Shown here in pieces: positions 1-7,117 of a DNA stretch of 20,286 nt. A program made the position numbers and the translations under genes. Position 1 is the stretch's first letter. Every line of letters begins with the position of its first letter. This stretch comes from an uncultured Johnsonella sp. Its GTDB lineage: Bacteria > Bacillota > Clostridia > Lachnospirales > Lachnospiraceae. The DNA lies in NCBI GenBank assembly GCA_905373785.1, contig CAJPUK010000029.1, positions 1 to 20,286 on the forward strand. The letters are read 5' to 3'. Below the pieces are notes generated by a model that saw nothing but the letters and a program-made list of their open reading frames with translations, was not told where the DNA came from and did no database searches.

Positions 1-31
1 TCATTTCCTTATCACAATATGGACATTTCAT
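1..31 (-). CDS. Zinc-ribbon protein, N-terminal 10 codons only
   Basis: The gene is cut by the left window edge. The visible start reads MKCPYCDKEM after a strong GGGAGGAG ribosome binding site about 5 bases upstream of the ATG. The CPYC knuckle next to the initiator Met resembles small Firmicute zinc-ribbon proteins that begin MKCPYC.KEM (the DUF6487 type is my best guess). It lies about 50 bases downstream of the small membrane-protein gene on the same strand, so the two are probably co-transcribed. The second half of the zinc site and the rest of the protein lie outside the window, so function cannot be assigned. Confidence 0.6.
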   Translation of the reverse strand, partial: MKCPYCDKEM

Positions 32-80
32 AAAGACTCCTCCCTGCTCATATATTGCACACAACAAATTTAGTCGGTTT

Positions 81-608
81 CTAATATATCTTATCAATTT
101 CCTTTGCTATTTTACTCTTTCTTAGTTTTCTTTGCATTATATGCTTTAATAAAATTAAAGGGTTAAGACTGTATGATAATTGTAACTTATAGTAATTTAC
201 CCATTCTATCACAGCAAATGTCCAAATAGCAAAGGCGATAAGCATTGTTAAAAATCCACTGTAATTTAATATTATCACTAAAACTCCTACAAATAGTAAA
301 ATCACATCTAATACCTTTAGCTTACTGTAAATCTTACCTGTATACTTTAGGGCAAATCCCGGTTTTGACATTCTCTTTGCCAAAATGCACCAAAAAACTG
401 CTCCCTGTATAAGTATAAAGCTTAGTATAAATAATGGAAAAGAAACAGAAATTAAAGATTTTGCAGTAATAAGCAATTTTTTAAATATAAAAAAATTCAT
501 CCAAAATACCGTTACCGCTACTAACTCTCCCACAGCTAAATTAATTAATTTTTGTTTCATACACTTTTCCAAATTAATACACTCCGCCATATCTTCATAT
601 TTATACAT
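81..608 (-). CDS. Hypothetical four-helix membrane protein
   Basis: I do not recognise this 175-residue protein. It shows four hydrophobic segments at about residues 22-42, 54-77, 99-115 and 117-135, and a lysine-rich C-terminal tail, consistent with a small integral membrane protein with cytoplasmic ends. No catalytic motif is visible. The start is uncertain. The ATG at 608 has no clear ribosome binding site, whereas a TTG at residue 12 follows a GGCGGAG and Met17 begins a typical MKQK membrane-protein start. The next gene downstream is the zinc-ribbon protein at the window edge, so they may form a two-gene unit. Confidence 0.65.
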   Translation of the reverse strand: MYKYEDMAECINLEKCMKQKLINLAVGELVAVTVFWMNFFIFKKLLITAKSLISVSFPLFILSFILIQGAVFWCILAKRMSKPGFALKYTGKIYSKLKVLDVILLFVGVLVIILNYSGFLTMLIAFAIWTFAVIEWVNYYKLQLSYSLNPLILLKHIMQRKLRKSKIAKEIDKIY

Positions 609-614
609 CGAAAT

Positions 615-628
615 ATAGTATATACTAT
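615..628. promoter_or_regulatory. 14-bp perfect palindrome upstream of membrane protein gene
   Basis: ATAGTATATACTAT is a perfect 14-base palindrome ending 7 bases before the ATG at 608. It contains a TATACT that could be a -10 box if translation starts at a downstream codon. No good -35 partner was found. It could be a repressor site or AT-rich chance symmetry. Confidence 0.25.
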
Positions 629-712
629 TTAGCGATAAAGCTCTATATAAACAAACTAATGATTTTCTTAATAAGTAAAAACCTGCCTTAAATTTAATAA
701 AATTTGTCTATC

Positions 713-889
713 ACATAAACCGTTACAAACTTTACAGACGAGGACTGTTCGAGTGTAGCTCGCCACGGAGTAGGCGAGCACACGAGTTCCGCAGTCTGTG
801 TGAATTTGTCGAAGCTTTGAAAATGGGTTGCTGGTATGATTAAATTATACGGAGTTTTTTTATAAGCATAATTGTTTATGTTGCCAACA
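713..889. repeat. Foldback repeat element, MITE-like candidate
   Basis: This non-coding stretch lies between the membrane-protein gene and the tpiA terminator. Its core is a strong hairpin: GCTCGCC (758-764) pairs with GGCGAGC (773-779), within a longer imperfect stem closed by CAGAC (735-739) and GTCTG (794-798). Its outer ends are an imperfect inverted repeat, CACATAAACCGTTA at 713-726 against TAATTGTTTATGTT at 869-882 (11 of 14 match). The core is more GC-rich than its surroundings. The end at 868-889 recurs just after rpoC (12371-12392), which suggests a dispersed element. A 69-codon open frame through it does not look like a protein. Confidence 0.5.
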
Positions 890-901
890 CCCCTGTAACA
901 C

Positions 902-959
902 AAAAAAACTGCTGCAAAGAAAGCTTGGATCTATTCATCCAAACCCTCAATGCAACAGT
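902..959 (-). terminator. Intrinsic terminator after tpiA
   Basis: On the minus strand ACTGTTGCA (959-951) pairs with TGCAGCAGT (916-908) with one G-U pair. An inner TTGGAT/ATCCAA stem lies in the loop, and a run of T follows at 907-902. It begins 15 bases after the tpiA stop codon and ends the glycolytic transcript. Confidence 0.85.
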
Positions 960-974
960 CTTATTTAACCGATC

Positions 975-1724
975 TTACTTATAATTAACTATCTTTCCGA
1001 AATCCGGTTTTAAGCTTGCTCCACCTACAAGACCTCCGTCTATATCGGCTTGTGCAAAAAGCTCGACTGCATTAGCCGCACCTACCGAACCGCCGTATTG
1101 TATACGAATAACCTCACTTACCGCACTGCCATAAAGCTCTTTAATACAATCTCTTATAGCCTTGCATACTTCCTGTGCCTGCTCGGTAGTTGCAGTCTTA
1201 CCGGTACCTATAGCCCATATAGGCTCATAAGCTATTACCGTCTTTTTAGCATTCTCCTCGCTTACTCCTTGGAAAGCTATCTTTATTTGCTGGCGTATAA
1301 AATCTATGGTAATACCCTGCTCTCTTTGCTTTAAGCTTTCACCGCAGCATACAATAGGTGTAATTCCATGCTCAAATGCCTTATGCACCTTCTTATTAAC
1401 TGTTTCATCAGTCTCCGCAAAATACTCTCTTCTCTCGGAATGTCCGATAATAACATACTCTACGCCTACACTCTTAAGCATCGGTGCTGATATCTCTCCG
1501 GTGTAGGCACCCTTATCTTCAAAGTACATATTTTCAGCACCTATTTTGATATCGGTTCCCTTGACCGCCTCAAGTGCAGGTATTATATCTATAGCCGGAA
1601 CACAGAATACCACATCGGCATCAGCACCTTTTACCAGGGGCTTTAACTCTTCTATAAGCTTTACCGCCTCATCCGGTGTCATATTCATCTTCCAGTTGCC
1701 TGCTATAATCTTTTTTCTTGACAT
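975..1724 (-). CDS. tpiA: Triose-phosphate isomerase
   Basis: This enzyme interconverts dihydroxyacetone phosphate and glyceraldehyde 3-phosphate in cytoplasmic glycolysis. The 249-residue protein has the usual family length. It shows the N-terminal AGNWKMN with Lys12, the catalytic His95 in IIGHSERR, the catalytic Glu167 in AYEPIWAIGTGK, and the phosphate-binding YGGSV and GGLVGGASL near the C-terminus. I chose the ATG at 1724, which follows GGGAG by 8 bases and gives the standard MSRKKIIAGNWK start. An in-frame TTG at 1739 would add five residues and swallow the ribosome binding site. It starts 22 bases after the pgk stop, so the two are co-transcribed, and a strong terminator follows. Confidence 0.98.
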   Translation of the reverse strand: MSRKKIIAGNWKMNMTPDEAVKLIEELKPLVKGADADVVFCVPAIDIIPALEAVKGTDIKIGAENMYFEDKGAYTGEISAPMLKSVGVEYVIIGHSERREYFAETDETVNKKVHKAFEHGITPIVCCGESLKQREQGITIDFIRQQIKIAFQGVSEENAKKTVIAYEPIWAIGTGKTATTEQAQEVCKAIRDCIKELYGSAVSEVIRIQYGGSVGAANAVELFAQADIDGGLVGGASLKPDFGKIVNYK

Positions 1725-1746
1725 AATCAATACTCCCAACTTATAT

Positions 1747-2961
1747 TTATTTGCTTTGTGCGGCTGCCACTCCCGGAAGTTCCTTACCCTCTAAAAACTC
1801 AAGGCTTGCTCCGCCTCCGGTAGATATATGAGTCATCTTATCCGCAAATCCGAGTCTCTTTACAGCATTAACAGAGTCTCCGCCACCGATAACCGTAGTC
1901 GCTCCCTCAAGATTTGCCACTGCCTTGCAGATCTCCAAAGTACCCTCGGCGAAGTTTTCAAACTCAAATACTCCCATAGGTCCGTTCCATACTACAGTTT
2001 TAGCACCTTCCAATGCCTTCTTATAGAGTTCTATAGTCTTAGGTCCTATGTCAAAGCCCGAAAATCCCGGATCTATAGTATCAACTACCCTTCTTTCGGT
2101 ATCGTTATCAAACTCTTTACCCTCAACATGATCTATAGGAAGTAATAACTTAACGCCCTTAGCCTTTGCCTTTTCTATCATCTTAAGTGCATAGTCAAGC
2201 TTATCCTCTTCACAAAGAGAGTTACCTACCTCCTGTCCGAGTGCCTTGGCAAATGTATATGCCATACCACCGCCTATAATAAGTACATCTACCTTATCAA
2301 GCAGGTTATCAATTACATTGATCTTATCTGAAACCTTAGCTCCTCCAAGTATTGCCACAAAAGGCCTTACAGGGTTTTCTACCGCCTCACCGAGGAACTT
2401 GATTTCCTTTTCCATAAGATAACCTACTACGCTGTCCTTGCAAAACTTGCTTACTCCGACATTAGAGCAATGTGCTCTGTGTGCAGTACCGAAAGCATCA
2501 TTTACAAAGATTTCATCGTCAACAAGAGCTGCCAATTCCTTAGCAAATCCGATGGCACTCTCATCCTTTTCAAGTTTTGTTTCCTCTTCTCTGTATCTGG
2601 TATTTTCCAAAAGGAGTACTTCCCCGTCTTTTAAGTCCTTTGCAAGTTTTACGGTTTCAGGACCGGTTACCTTAGGATCCGATACAAACTTAACCTCTAC
2701 TCCCAGTCTTTCTGTAAGTGCCTTTGCCACAGGCTCAAGACTGAGCTCTTTTACAGGCTCACCCTTAGGTTTTCCCATGTGTGAGCAAAGTACCACTTTC
2801 GCACCCTCTCCTATAAGCTTTTTAATCGTAGGTAGGGCTCCGTCTATACGATTATAGTTTTGTATTACTCCATCTTTTATAGGTACATTAAAATCGCAGC
2901 GTACTAAAACCTTTTTGCCCTTTATATCCTTAAGATCATCCACTGTTCTTTTATTTAGCAT
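1747..2961 (-). CDS. pgk: Phosphoglycerate kinase
   Basis: This enzyme transfers phosphate from 1,3-bisphosphoglycerate to ADP, the first ATP-forming step of glycolysis. The 404-residue length is normal. The substrate-binding LVRCDFNVP lies at residues 19-27 (Arg21, Asp23, Asn25), followed by SHMGKPKG and ENTRYREEE in the N-terminal domain. The nucleotide domain has ILGGAKVSDK, VWNGPMGVFE and the C-terminal GGGDSVNAV and STGGGASLE. The ATG at 2961 follows GGAGG at good spacing. It sits between gap and tpiA. The terminator upstream separates it partly from gap, so it may use its own promoter as well as read-through, and it runs on into tpiA. Confidence 0.98.
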   Translation of the reverse strand: MLNKRTVDDLKDIKGKKVLVRCDFNVPIKDGVIQNYNRIDGALPTIKKLIGEGAKVVLCSHMGKPKGEPVKELSLEPVAKALTERLGVEVKFVSDPKVTGPETVKLAKDLKDGEVLLLENTRYREEETKLEKDESAIGFAKELAALVDDEIFVNDAFGTAHRAHCSNVGVSKFCKDSVVGYLMEKEIKFLGEAVENPVRPFVAILGGAKVSDKINVIDNLLDKVDVLIIGGGMAYTFAKALGQEVGNSLCEEDKLDYALKMIEKAKAKGVKLLLPIDHVEGKEFDNDTERRVVDTIDPGFSGFDIGPKTIELYKKALEGAKTVVWNGPMGVFEFENFAEGTLEICKAVANLEGATTVIGGGDSVNAVKRLGFADKMTHISTGGGASLEFLEGKELPGVAAAQSK

Positions 2962-3018
2962 AAATTTACCTCCATCTAAGGTGTTAATAATTAAAAGTGT
3001 AGTGTGTTACACCAATCA

Positions 3019-3045
3019 ATTATATAAAAATAGGGGCTATTGCAA
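3019..3045 (-). promoter_or_regulatory. Possible pgk promoter overlapping the gap terminator
   Basis: TATAAT at 3024-3019 has TTGCAA at 3045-3040 as its nearest -35 match, with a short 15-base spacer. The -35 box would lie inside the 3' arm of the gap terminator hairpin. A second, weaker option is TTGATT at 3019-3014 with an 18-base spacer to TTTAAT. Either would give pgk-tpiA a promoter of its own. Confidence 0.35.
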
Positions 3046-3072
3046 AATTTCTTTATACTCTGCAACAGCCCC
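3024..3072 (-). terminator. Intrinsic terminator after gap
   Basis: GGGGCTGTTGCA (3072-3061) pairs with TGCAATAGCCCC (3044-3033) on the minus strand with one G-U pair and a 16-base loop, then TATTTTTATA. The stem is long and GC-rich at its base, about 45 bases after the gap stop, so most gap transcripts should end here. Confidence 0.85.
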
Positions 3073-3118
3073 AAAGCAGCACTGATTAACTTAAAAATTT
3101 AAGTATATACATTTTAAT

Positions 3119-4150
3119 TTAATTAAGTTCAGCAAAGTACTTAATAGTTCTTACCATCTGTGAAGTGTATGAATTCTCATTATCATACCATGAAACTACC
3201 TGTACTTGATATAAATCATCACCAAGCGGACTAACCATAGTCTGTGTAGCATCAAACAGTGAACCGTACTTCATTCCTATAACATCTGATGATACTATCT
3301 CATCCTCGGTATATCCGTAAGAATCTGAAGTAGCCGCCTTCATAGCTGAGTTGATTTCTTCCTTTGTAAGACCGGCTTTCTTAACTACTGCTATAAGTAT
3401 AGTAGTGGAACCTGTAGGTACAGGAACTCTTTGTGCAGAGCCGATAAGTTTTCCGTTAAGCTCAGGTATAACCAGACCTATAGCCTTAGCTGCTCCTGTA
3501 GAGTTAGGTACTATATTAGCCGCTCCTGCTCTTGCTCTTCTTAAGTCACCCTTTCTGTGTGGACCGTCAAGTATCATCTGATCACCTGTGTAAGCATGAA
3601 TAGTACTCATAATACCTGATTGTATAGGAGCTAACTTATGTAAGGTTGCCGCCATAGGTGCCAAACAGTTTGTAGTACAAGAAGCTGCACATATTATAGT
3701 ATCTTCTTTCTTAAGTGTCTTTTCATTAACTCCAAATACTATAGTCGGGAGATCATTTCCTGACGGAGCTGATATAACAACCTTCTTAGCACCTGCATCA
3801 ATATGTGCCTGTGATTTTTCCTTAGAAGTATAGAAACCTGTACACTCAAGTACTACATCGATTCCAAGCTCCTTCCATGGTAAGTTTGAAGCCTGTGCCT
3901 CTTTATAAATCTTAATCTTCTTACCGTCTACTACAATATAATCCTCTCCGGCTTCTACTGTATGCTTATTCTCTCCAAAATATCCTGCAAAGCCTTTTTG
4001 AGCTGTATCATACTTAAGTAAATGTGCCAACATCTTAGGATCTGTAAGGTCATTAATTGCCACTACTTCATATCCGTCTGCCTCAAACATCTGCCTAAAT
4101 GCTAAACGTCCAATACGTCCAAAACCATTAATTGCAACTTTTACTGACAT
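3119..4150 (-). CDS. gap: Glyceraldehyde-3-phosphate dehydrogenase, NAD-type
   Basis: This enzyme oxidises glyceraldehyde 3-phosphate to 1,3-bisphosphoglycerate with NAD+ and phosphate. The 343-residue protein has the Rossmann start INGFGRIGR at residues 7-15. Asp34 follows beta-strand 2 and favours NAD over NADP. The catalytic Cys158 is in ASCTTNCLAP and the partner His185 in STIHAYTGDQ. The C-terminal WYDNE.SYTSQMVR helix is intact. The ATG at 4150 follows AGGAGG about 8 bases upstream. It has its own consensus promoter and terminator, typical of a highly expressed single gene, and lies just upstream of pgk-tpiA. A glycolytic rather than biosynthetic role is inferred from this clustering. 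Confidence 0.98.
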   Translation of the reverse strand: MSVKVAINGFGRIGRLAFRQMFEADGYEVVAINDLTDPKMLAHLLKYDTAQKGFAGYFGENKHTVEAGEDYIVVDGKKIKIYKEAQASNLPWKELGIDVVLECTGFYTSKEKSQAHIDAGAKKVVISAPSGNDLPTIVFGVNEKTLKKEDTIICAASCTTNCLAPMAATLHKLAPIQSGIMSTIHAYTGDQMILDGPHRKGDLRRARAGAANIVPNSTGAAKAIGLVIPELNGKLIGSAQRVPVPTGSTTILIAVVKKAGLTKEEINSAMKAATSDSYGYTEDEIVSSDVIGMKYGSLFDATQTMVSPLGDDLYQVQVVSWYDNENSYTSQMVRTIKYFAELN

Positions 4151-4269
4151 TGTTTGTCCTCCTATTATATAAGAAACTTATATATCCTGAATTAATTAAA
4201 ATCAACCGAAGCTATACGGTCAAAAGAAAACCTTATAATTATGGTTAAGTTTTAATCAATATACTAATA

Positions 4270-4297
4270 ATTATACAACATTACGGCACTTTTTCAA
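4270..4297 (-). promoter_or_regulatory. Sigma-A-type promoter for gap
   Basis: TTGAAA (4297-4292), a 16-base spacer, then a perfect TATAAT (4275-4270). The predicted transcript start near 4263 leaves a 5' leader of about 110 bases before gap. I saw no terminator hairpin between the upstream methyltransferase stop at 4378 and this promoter. Confidence 0.75.
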
Positions 4298-4377
4298 TTG
4301 GGTAATAATACATAAATATATCAACTCATTTAAACTATTTTAAGTTAAATTAAACAGTGTACTTTAAGCGATTTTAC

Positions 4378-5127
4378 TTACTTTTTAGCCTTGATAAAAA
4401 ACAACGGACTTATATTTCCTCTTTTATCTCTTTCTTCTCTTCCTATAATCTCATCAAGATATTCATCTTTTATCTTTTCTACAGTATATCCAAGCTCTGT
4501 AAGATACTGCCTATCCCAATCGGGTCTCCTCTTATCACTTAAGAACAGTGTTTTCATAAGATCGAAGTCTCTTTTGAACTCTATAGGATCGCCATAAGGT
4601 GTAACCTTTGCATTATACTTTTCTTCAACATAAGCTTTTCTTTTTGCATGCTGTTCTTTCAGATCCGCAAAGAAAATATATCCGTACCATAAACCGTCAA
4701 ATACCAGAAGTCTTCCGCCTTTTTTAAGTAGACGATACCACTCTTTATAAGCTTTTTTAGGATCCGATAAAGTCCAGACAAGGTTTCTGCATATAATTAC
4801 ATCAAATGTTTCATCTTCAAAGCCGGTATTCTGACAATCCATAGCAAGAATCTGAGCATCTACATTGTTCTTTTTGAGTTTCTCTCTTGCCTGCTCAACC
4901 ATAGCTTCTGTAAGGTCTATACCTGTAACCTTTCTTTTATCACTTGATAAAATTAAAGGGAAAAATCCGGGTCCCGTACCTATATCAAGTATATTAAGCT
5001 CTCCTTCACCTATTTCACTTAATATAAATTTCTTCCAAGCTTCATGCTCATCTCCCAAATACTCTCTGTCTATGACCTTACTGTAATTTTCAGAGCTTTC
5101 CGTCCAGTACTCTTGGATATGATTCAT
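4378..5127 (-). CDS. Class I SAM-dependent methyltransferase in corrinoid operon
   Basis: The 249-residue protein has the UbiE/Methyltransf_11-type fold signature: motif I LDIGTGPGFF at residues 47-56, an acidic residue after strand 2 in TGIDLTEAM (Asp71), Asp97, the strand-4 region FDVIICRNLVW at 108-118, and the LLKKGGRLLVFD segment near 133-144. A C-terminal region after residue 150, rich in Tyr, Lys and Arg, probably forms the substrate lid. Its substrate cannot be read from the sequence. The ATG abuts the stop of the binding-protein gene and its GGAGGG site lies inside that gene, which implies translational coupling. As the last gene of a cobalamin-riboswitch operon it may act on an imported corrinoid or a related ligand. 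That is inference only. Confidence 0.85.
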   Translation of the reverse strand: MNHIQEYWTESSENYSKVIDREYLGDEHEAWKKFILSEIGEGELNILDIGTGPGFFPLILSSDKRKVTGIDLTEAMVEQAREKLKKNNVDAQILAMDCQNTGFEDETFDVIICRNLVWTLSDPKKAYKEWYRLLKKGGRLLVFDGLWYGYIFFADLKEQHAKRKAYVEEKYNAKVTPYGDPIEFKRDFDLMKTLFLSDKRRPDWDRQYLTELGYTVEKIKDEYLDEIIGREERDKRGNISPLFFIKAKK

Positions 5128-6348
5128 CTACTTACCCTCCCACTGTGTCATGAAAGTACTGTCAGCCGGGAATTGCGGTACATATTTTTCTACAAACTCT
5201 TTTTGTTCTTTTACCGGATCAAAGTCCTTAAAAGTTTCAGGATACAGAGCCTTTCCTATATACTCTATTAAAACATAGTCATGCAATGTTCTCATGATGT
5301 CATTATCAAGTGCATATACTCTTTTCTCTTTTACCGCATCAAGTTGATCCCAACCGTCTCTTGCGGAAATTAACTGATTAAGAGTTTCCTGAGTCTTTGC
5401 TTCATCTATTGTATATCCGGTCTTTATACTTACCATATTCTCTCCGGTAAAGTTTCCTCCCTCCAAGAATATTGCATAAGGATTTTTGGAGAATATGTAT
5501 TCTGGCTCCGCATCTCCGTTCTTTTCATAAACACCCTCATATATATTTATAGCTCCAGCTTCTTTTGCAAACATTCCCATCATATAATTTCCGTAGGTCT
5601 TGCCATATTCTTTAAAATTATCGGTATTAAAACGAAGCTCTATATATACGGTCTTCTTGTCTTCCTCGGGAATGGTTGCGGCAACCTTTCTTATTTCTTC
5701 CATCTTGGTTTTATAATTATCAATCAACTCCTGTGCTCTTTCTTCTTTGCCGAATATCTCTCCAAGCACCCTTGTAGACTCATAGTGTGCCTCTTCAGAA
5801 AGATCCGTATAGTCAATAAATATAACAGGTATTCCTGCCGCCTCAATAGCCTTGATATTATTTTCTCCTATATTCTCATATTGATAATTGGCAAAAATTG
5901 CAACATCGGGCTTTAGTGATATCAATTTTTCAGTATCAAAATTATCTTTAATTGTTGATCCCACGTCCTGCATATCCTTAAATCCCGGAGTTTTTTCCAT
6001 CATTATATCCCACATGGTCTTGGAATAATGCTCTGTATCATAGAATGATGTACAGGTAATCTTTTCAAATATATCCTCACCGCATATTGTAAGTAAATTC
6101 TCATAATAATAAGGATAATATGCAGTTTTTACAGGAAGCTTAATTGTTACCTCTCTTCCTCTTACATCCTTTATGGTCTTTTCTCCCTGTGCTGCCTCAG
6201 AGCTTTCTGAACTTTTAGCCTCAGTACTTACCTCACTTTGTGCTGTAGATGCCGCACTGCTTTCCACAGAAGTGCTCTGTGCCTTTGCACATCCTCCTAC
6301 CAATAACATACAGCCTAAAATTAACGCCGCTTTTTTCATATTTCTCAT
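5128..6348 (-). CDS. ABC transporter substrate-binding lipoprotein (corrinoid/iron-chelate type)
   Basis: This is an extracytoplasmic binding protein of 406 residues. The N-terminus is a lipoprotein signal: two lysines, a hydrophobic core, and LVGGC with Cys20 as the lipidated residue. A Ser/Glu/Ala-rich linker runs to about residue 55. The DVRGREVTI start that follows, and the later LISLKPDVAIF and AAGIPVIFIDY segments, are typical of the Periplasmic_binding_2 (BtuF/FhuD/FepB) fold. The family cannot be resolved by eye between vitamin B12, haem and ferric chelates. The riboswitch upstream favours a corrinoid. It follows the ATPase gene by 19 bases and is followed directly by the methyltransferase. 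The start at 6348 has a GGAAGAG site; Met4 is an alternative. Confidence 0.9.
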   Translation of the reverse strand: MRNMKKAALILGCMLLVGGCAKAQSTSVESSAASTAQSEVSTEAKSSESSEAAQGEKTIKDVRGREVTIKLPVKTAYYPYYYENLLTICGEDIFEKITCTSFYDTEHYSKTMWDIMMEKTPGFKDMQDVGSTIKDNFDTEKLISLKPDVAIFANYQYENIGENNIKAIEAAGIPVIFIDYTDLSEEAHYESTRVLGEIFGKEERAQELIDNYKTKMEEIRKVAATIPEEDKKTVYIELRFNTDNFKEYGKTYGNYMMGMFAKEAGAINIYEGVYEKNGDAEPEYIFSKNPYAIFLEGGNFTGENMVSIKTGYTIDEAKTQETLNQLISARDGWDQLDAVKEKRVYALDNDIMRTLHDYVLIEYIGKALYPETFKDFDPVKEQKEFVEKYVPQFPADSTFMTQWEGK

Positions 6349-6367
6349 AATACTCTTCCTTTCTTTT

Positions 6368-7117
6368 TTACTTTTTTATTGATATCGGAAATATTGACTT
6401 AAACCCCTGTTTTGTCTCGGTAATTTCAAGGTCAACACCATAAACCGACTCCAATATATCTTTTTTAAGTATATCCTTGTTGTCGCCCTTATAATTCATA
6501 GCACCGTTTTCTATAATATGAATTTTTTCAACATATCTGGATATTAATGATAAATCATGCAATATAAGTATGGTTATTACATTATGTTTTTGTGTGTATT
6601 CCAGTAATAAACTCAAATATTCCAGTTGATTTCTAAGATCAAGTGCGGAAGTCGGCTCATCTGCAAAAATTATTTTAGGCTCTTTAACCAGTGCCTGCGC
6701 AAGTAAAACCATCTGCCTTTGACCTCCCGAAAGTGTTTGGAAATTTCTTGCTTCCATAGACTTTAAGTTAAGTCTGTTTAATACATTGTCAACTTTTTCC
6801 ATCTGCTCCTTTGATACCGACCAGCCAAGACTTTGATAAAGCCCCAAAAGCACGACCTCATATACACTAAGATCACATATAGCCTCTGAGCCCTGTGCTA
6901 TATATGAAAAATCTTCATTTTTTAATTTACTGCCGTTAAAAGATATATTACCCTCAGCATGTTCAAGCTTAATTATACTTTTTATGAACATACTTTTTCC
7001 GGAACCGTTGACTCCTATAACTCCGTTTATAATACCCGGCTTAAACTCACAGGAGATTCCTTTTAATATTTGTGTATTATTCTTTTTTAATTTTATACCT
7101 TCTACAATTAAGCTCAT
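6368..7117 (-). CDS. ABC transporter ATP-binding protein, BtuD/FecE type
   Basis: This is the ATPase subunit of the importer, acting on the inner face of the membrane. All nucleotide-binding motifs are intact in the 249 residues: Walker A GVNGSGKS at 35-42, a Q-loop glutamine near 75, signature LSGGQ at 129-133, Walker B KIIFADEP at 148-155 with the D-loop SALD, and switch His187. The pattern matches iron-siderophore/B12/haem importers, with the single ATPase acting as a homodimer. Its start codon overlaps the permease stop by four bases (ATGA), showing translational coupling, and the binding-protein gene follows 19 bases downstream. A corrinoid substrate is inferred from the riboswitch. Confidence 0.93.
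   Translation of the reverse strand: MSLIVEGIKLKKNNTQILKGISCEFKPGIINGVIGVNGSGKSMFIKSIIKLEHAEGNISFNGSKLKNEDFSYIAQGSEAICDLSVYEVVLLGLYQSLGWSVSKEQMEKVDNVLNRLNLKSMEARNFQTLSGGQRQMVLLAQALVKEPKIIFADEPTSALDLRNQLEYLSLLLEYTQKHNVITILILHDLSLISRYVEKIHIIENGAMNYKGDNKDILKKDILESVYGVDLEITETKQGFKSIFPISIKK

Noticed and set aside
494..524. Rifampicin-resistance change in RpoB (residue numbers, not bases)
   Set aside because: The residues equivalent to E. coli Asp516, His526 and Ser531 are all the sensitive type, so nothing unusual is indicated.
694..903. 69-codon minus-strand open frame
   Set aside because: It runs through the foldback hairpin, has no ribosome binding site and codes for no recognisable or ordered protein. 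The stop-free stretch reflects the GC-rich palindrome.
1725..1739. TTG start for triose-phosphate isomerase
   Set aside because: It would include the GGGAG site inside the coding sequence. The ATG at 1724 gives the family-standard N-terminus.
2438..2857. 139-codon plus-strand open frame opposite pgk
   Set aside because: It is antisense to a fully conserved gene and is Ser/Phe-rich, as expected for a shadow frame.
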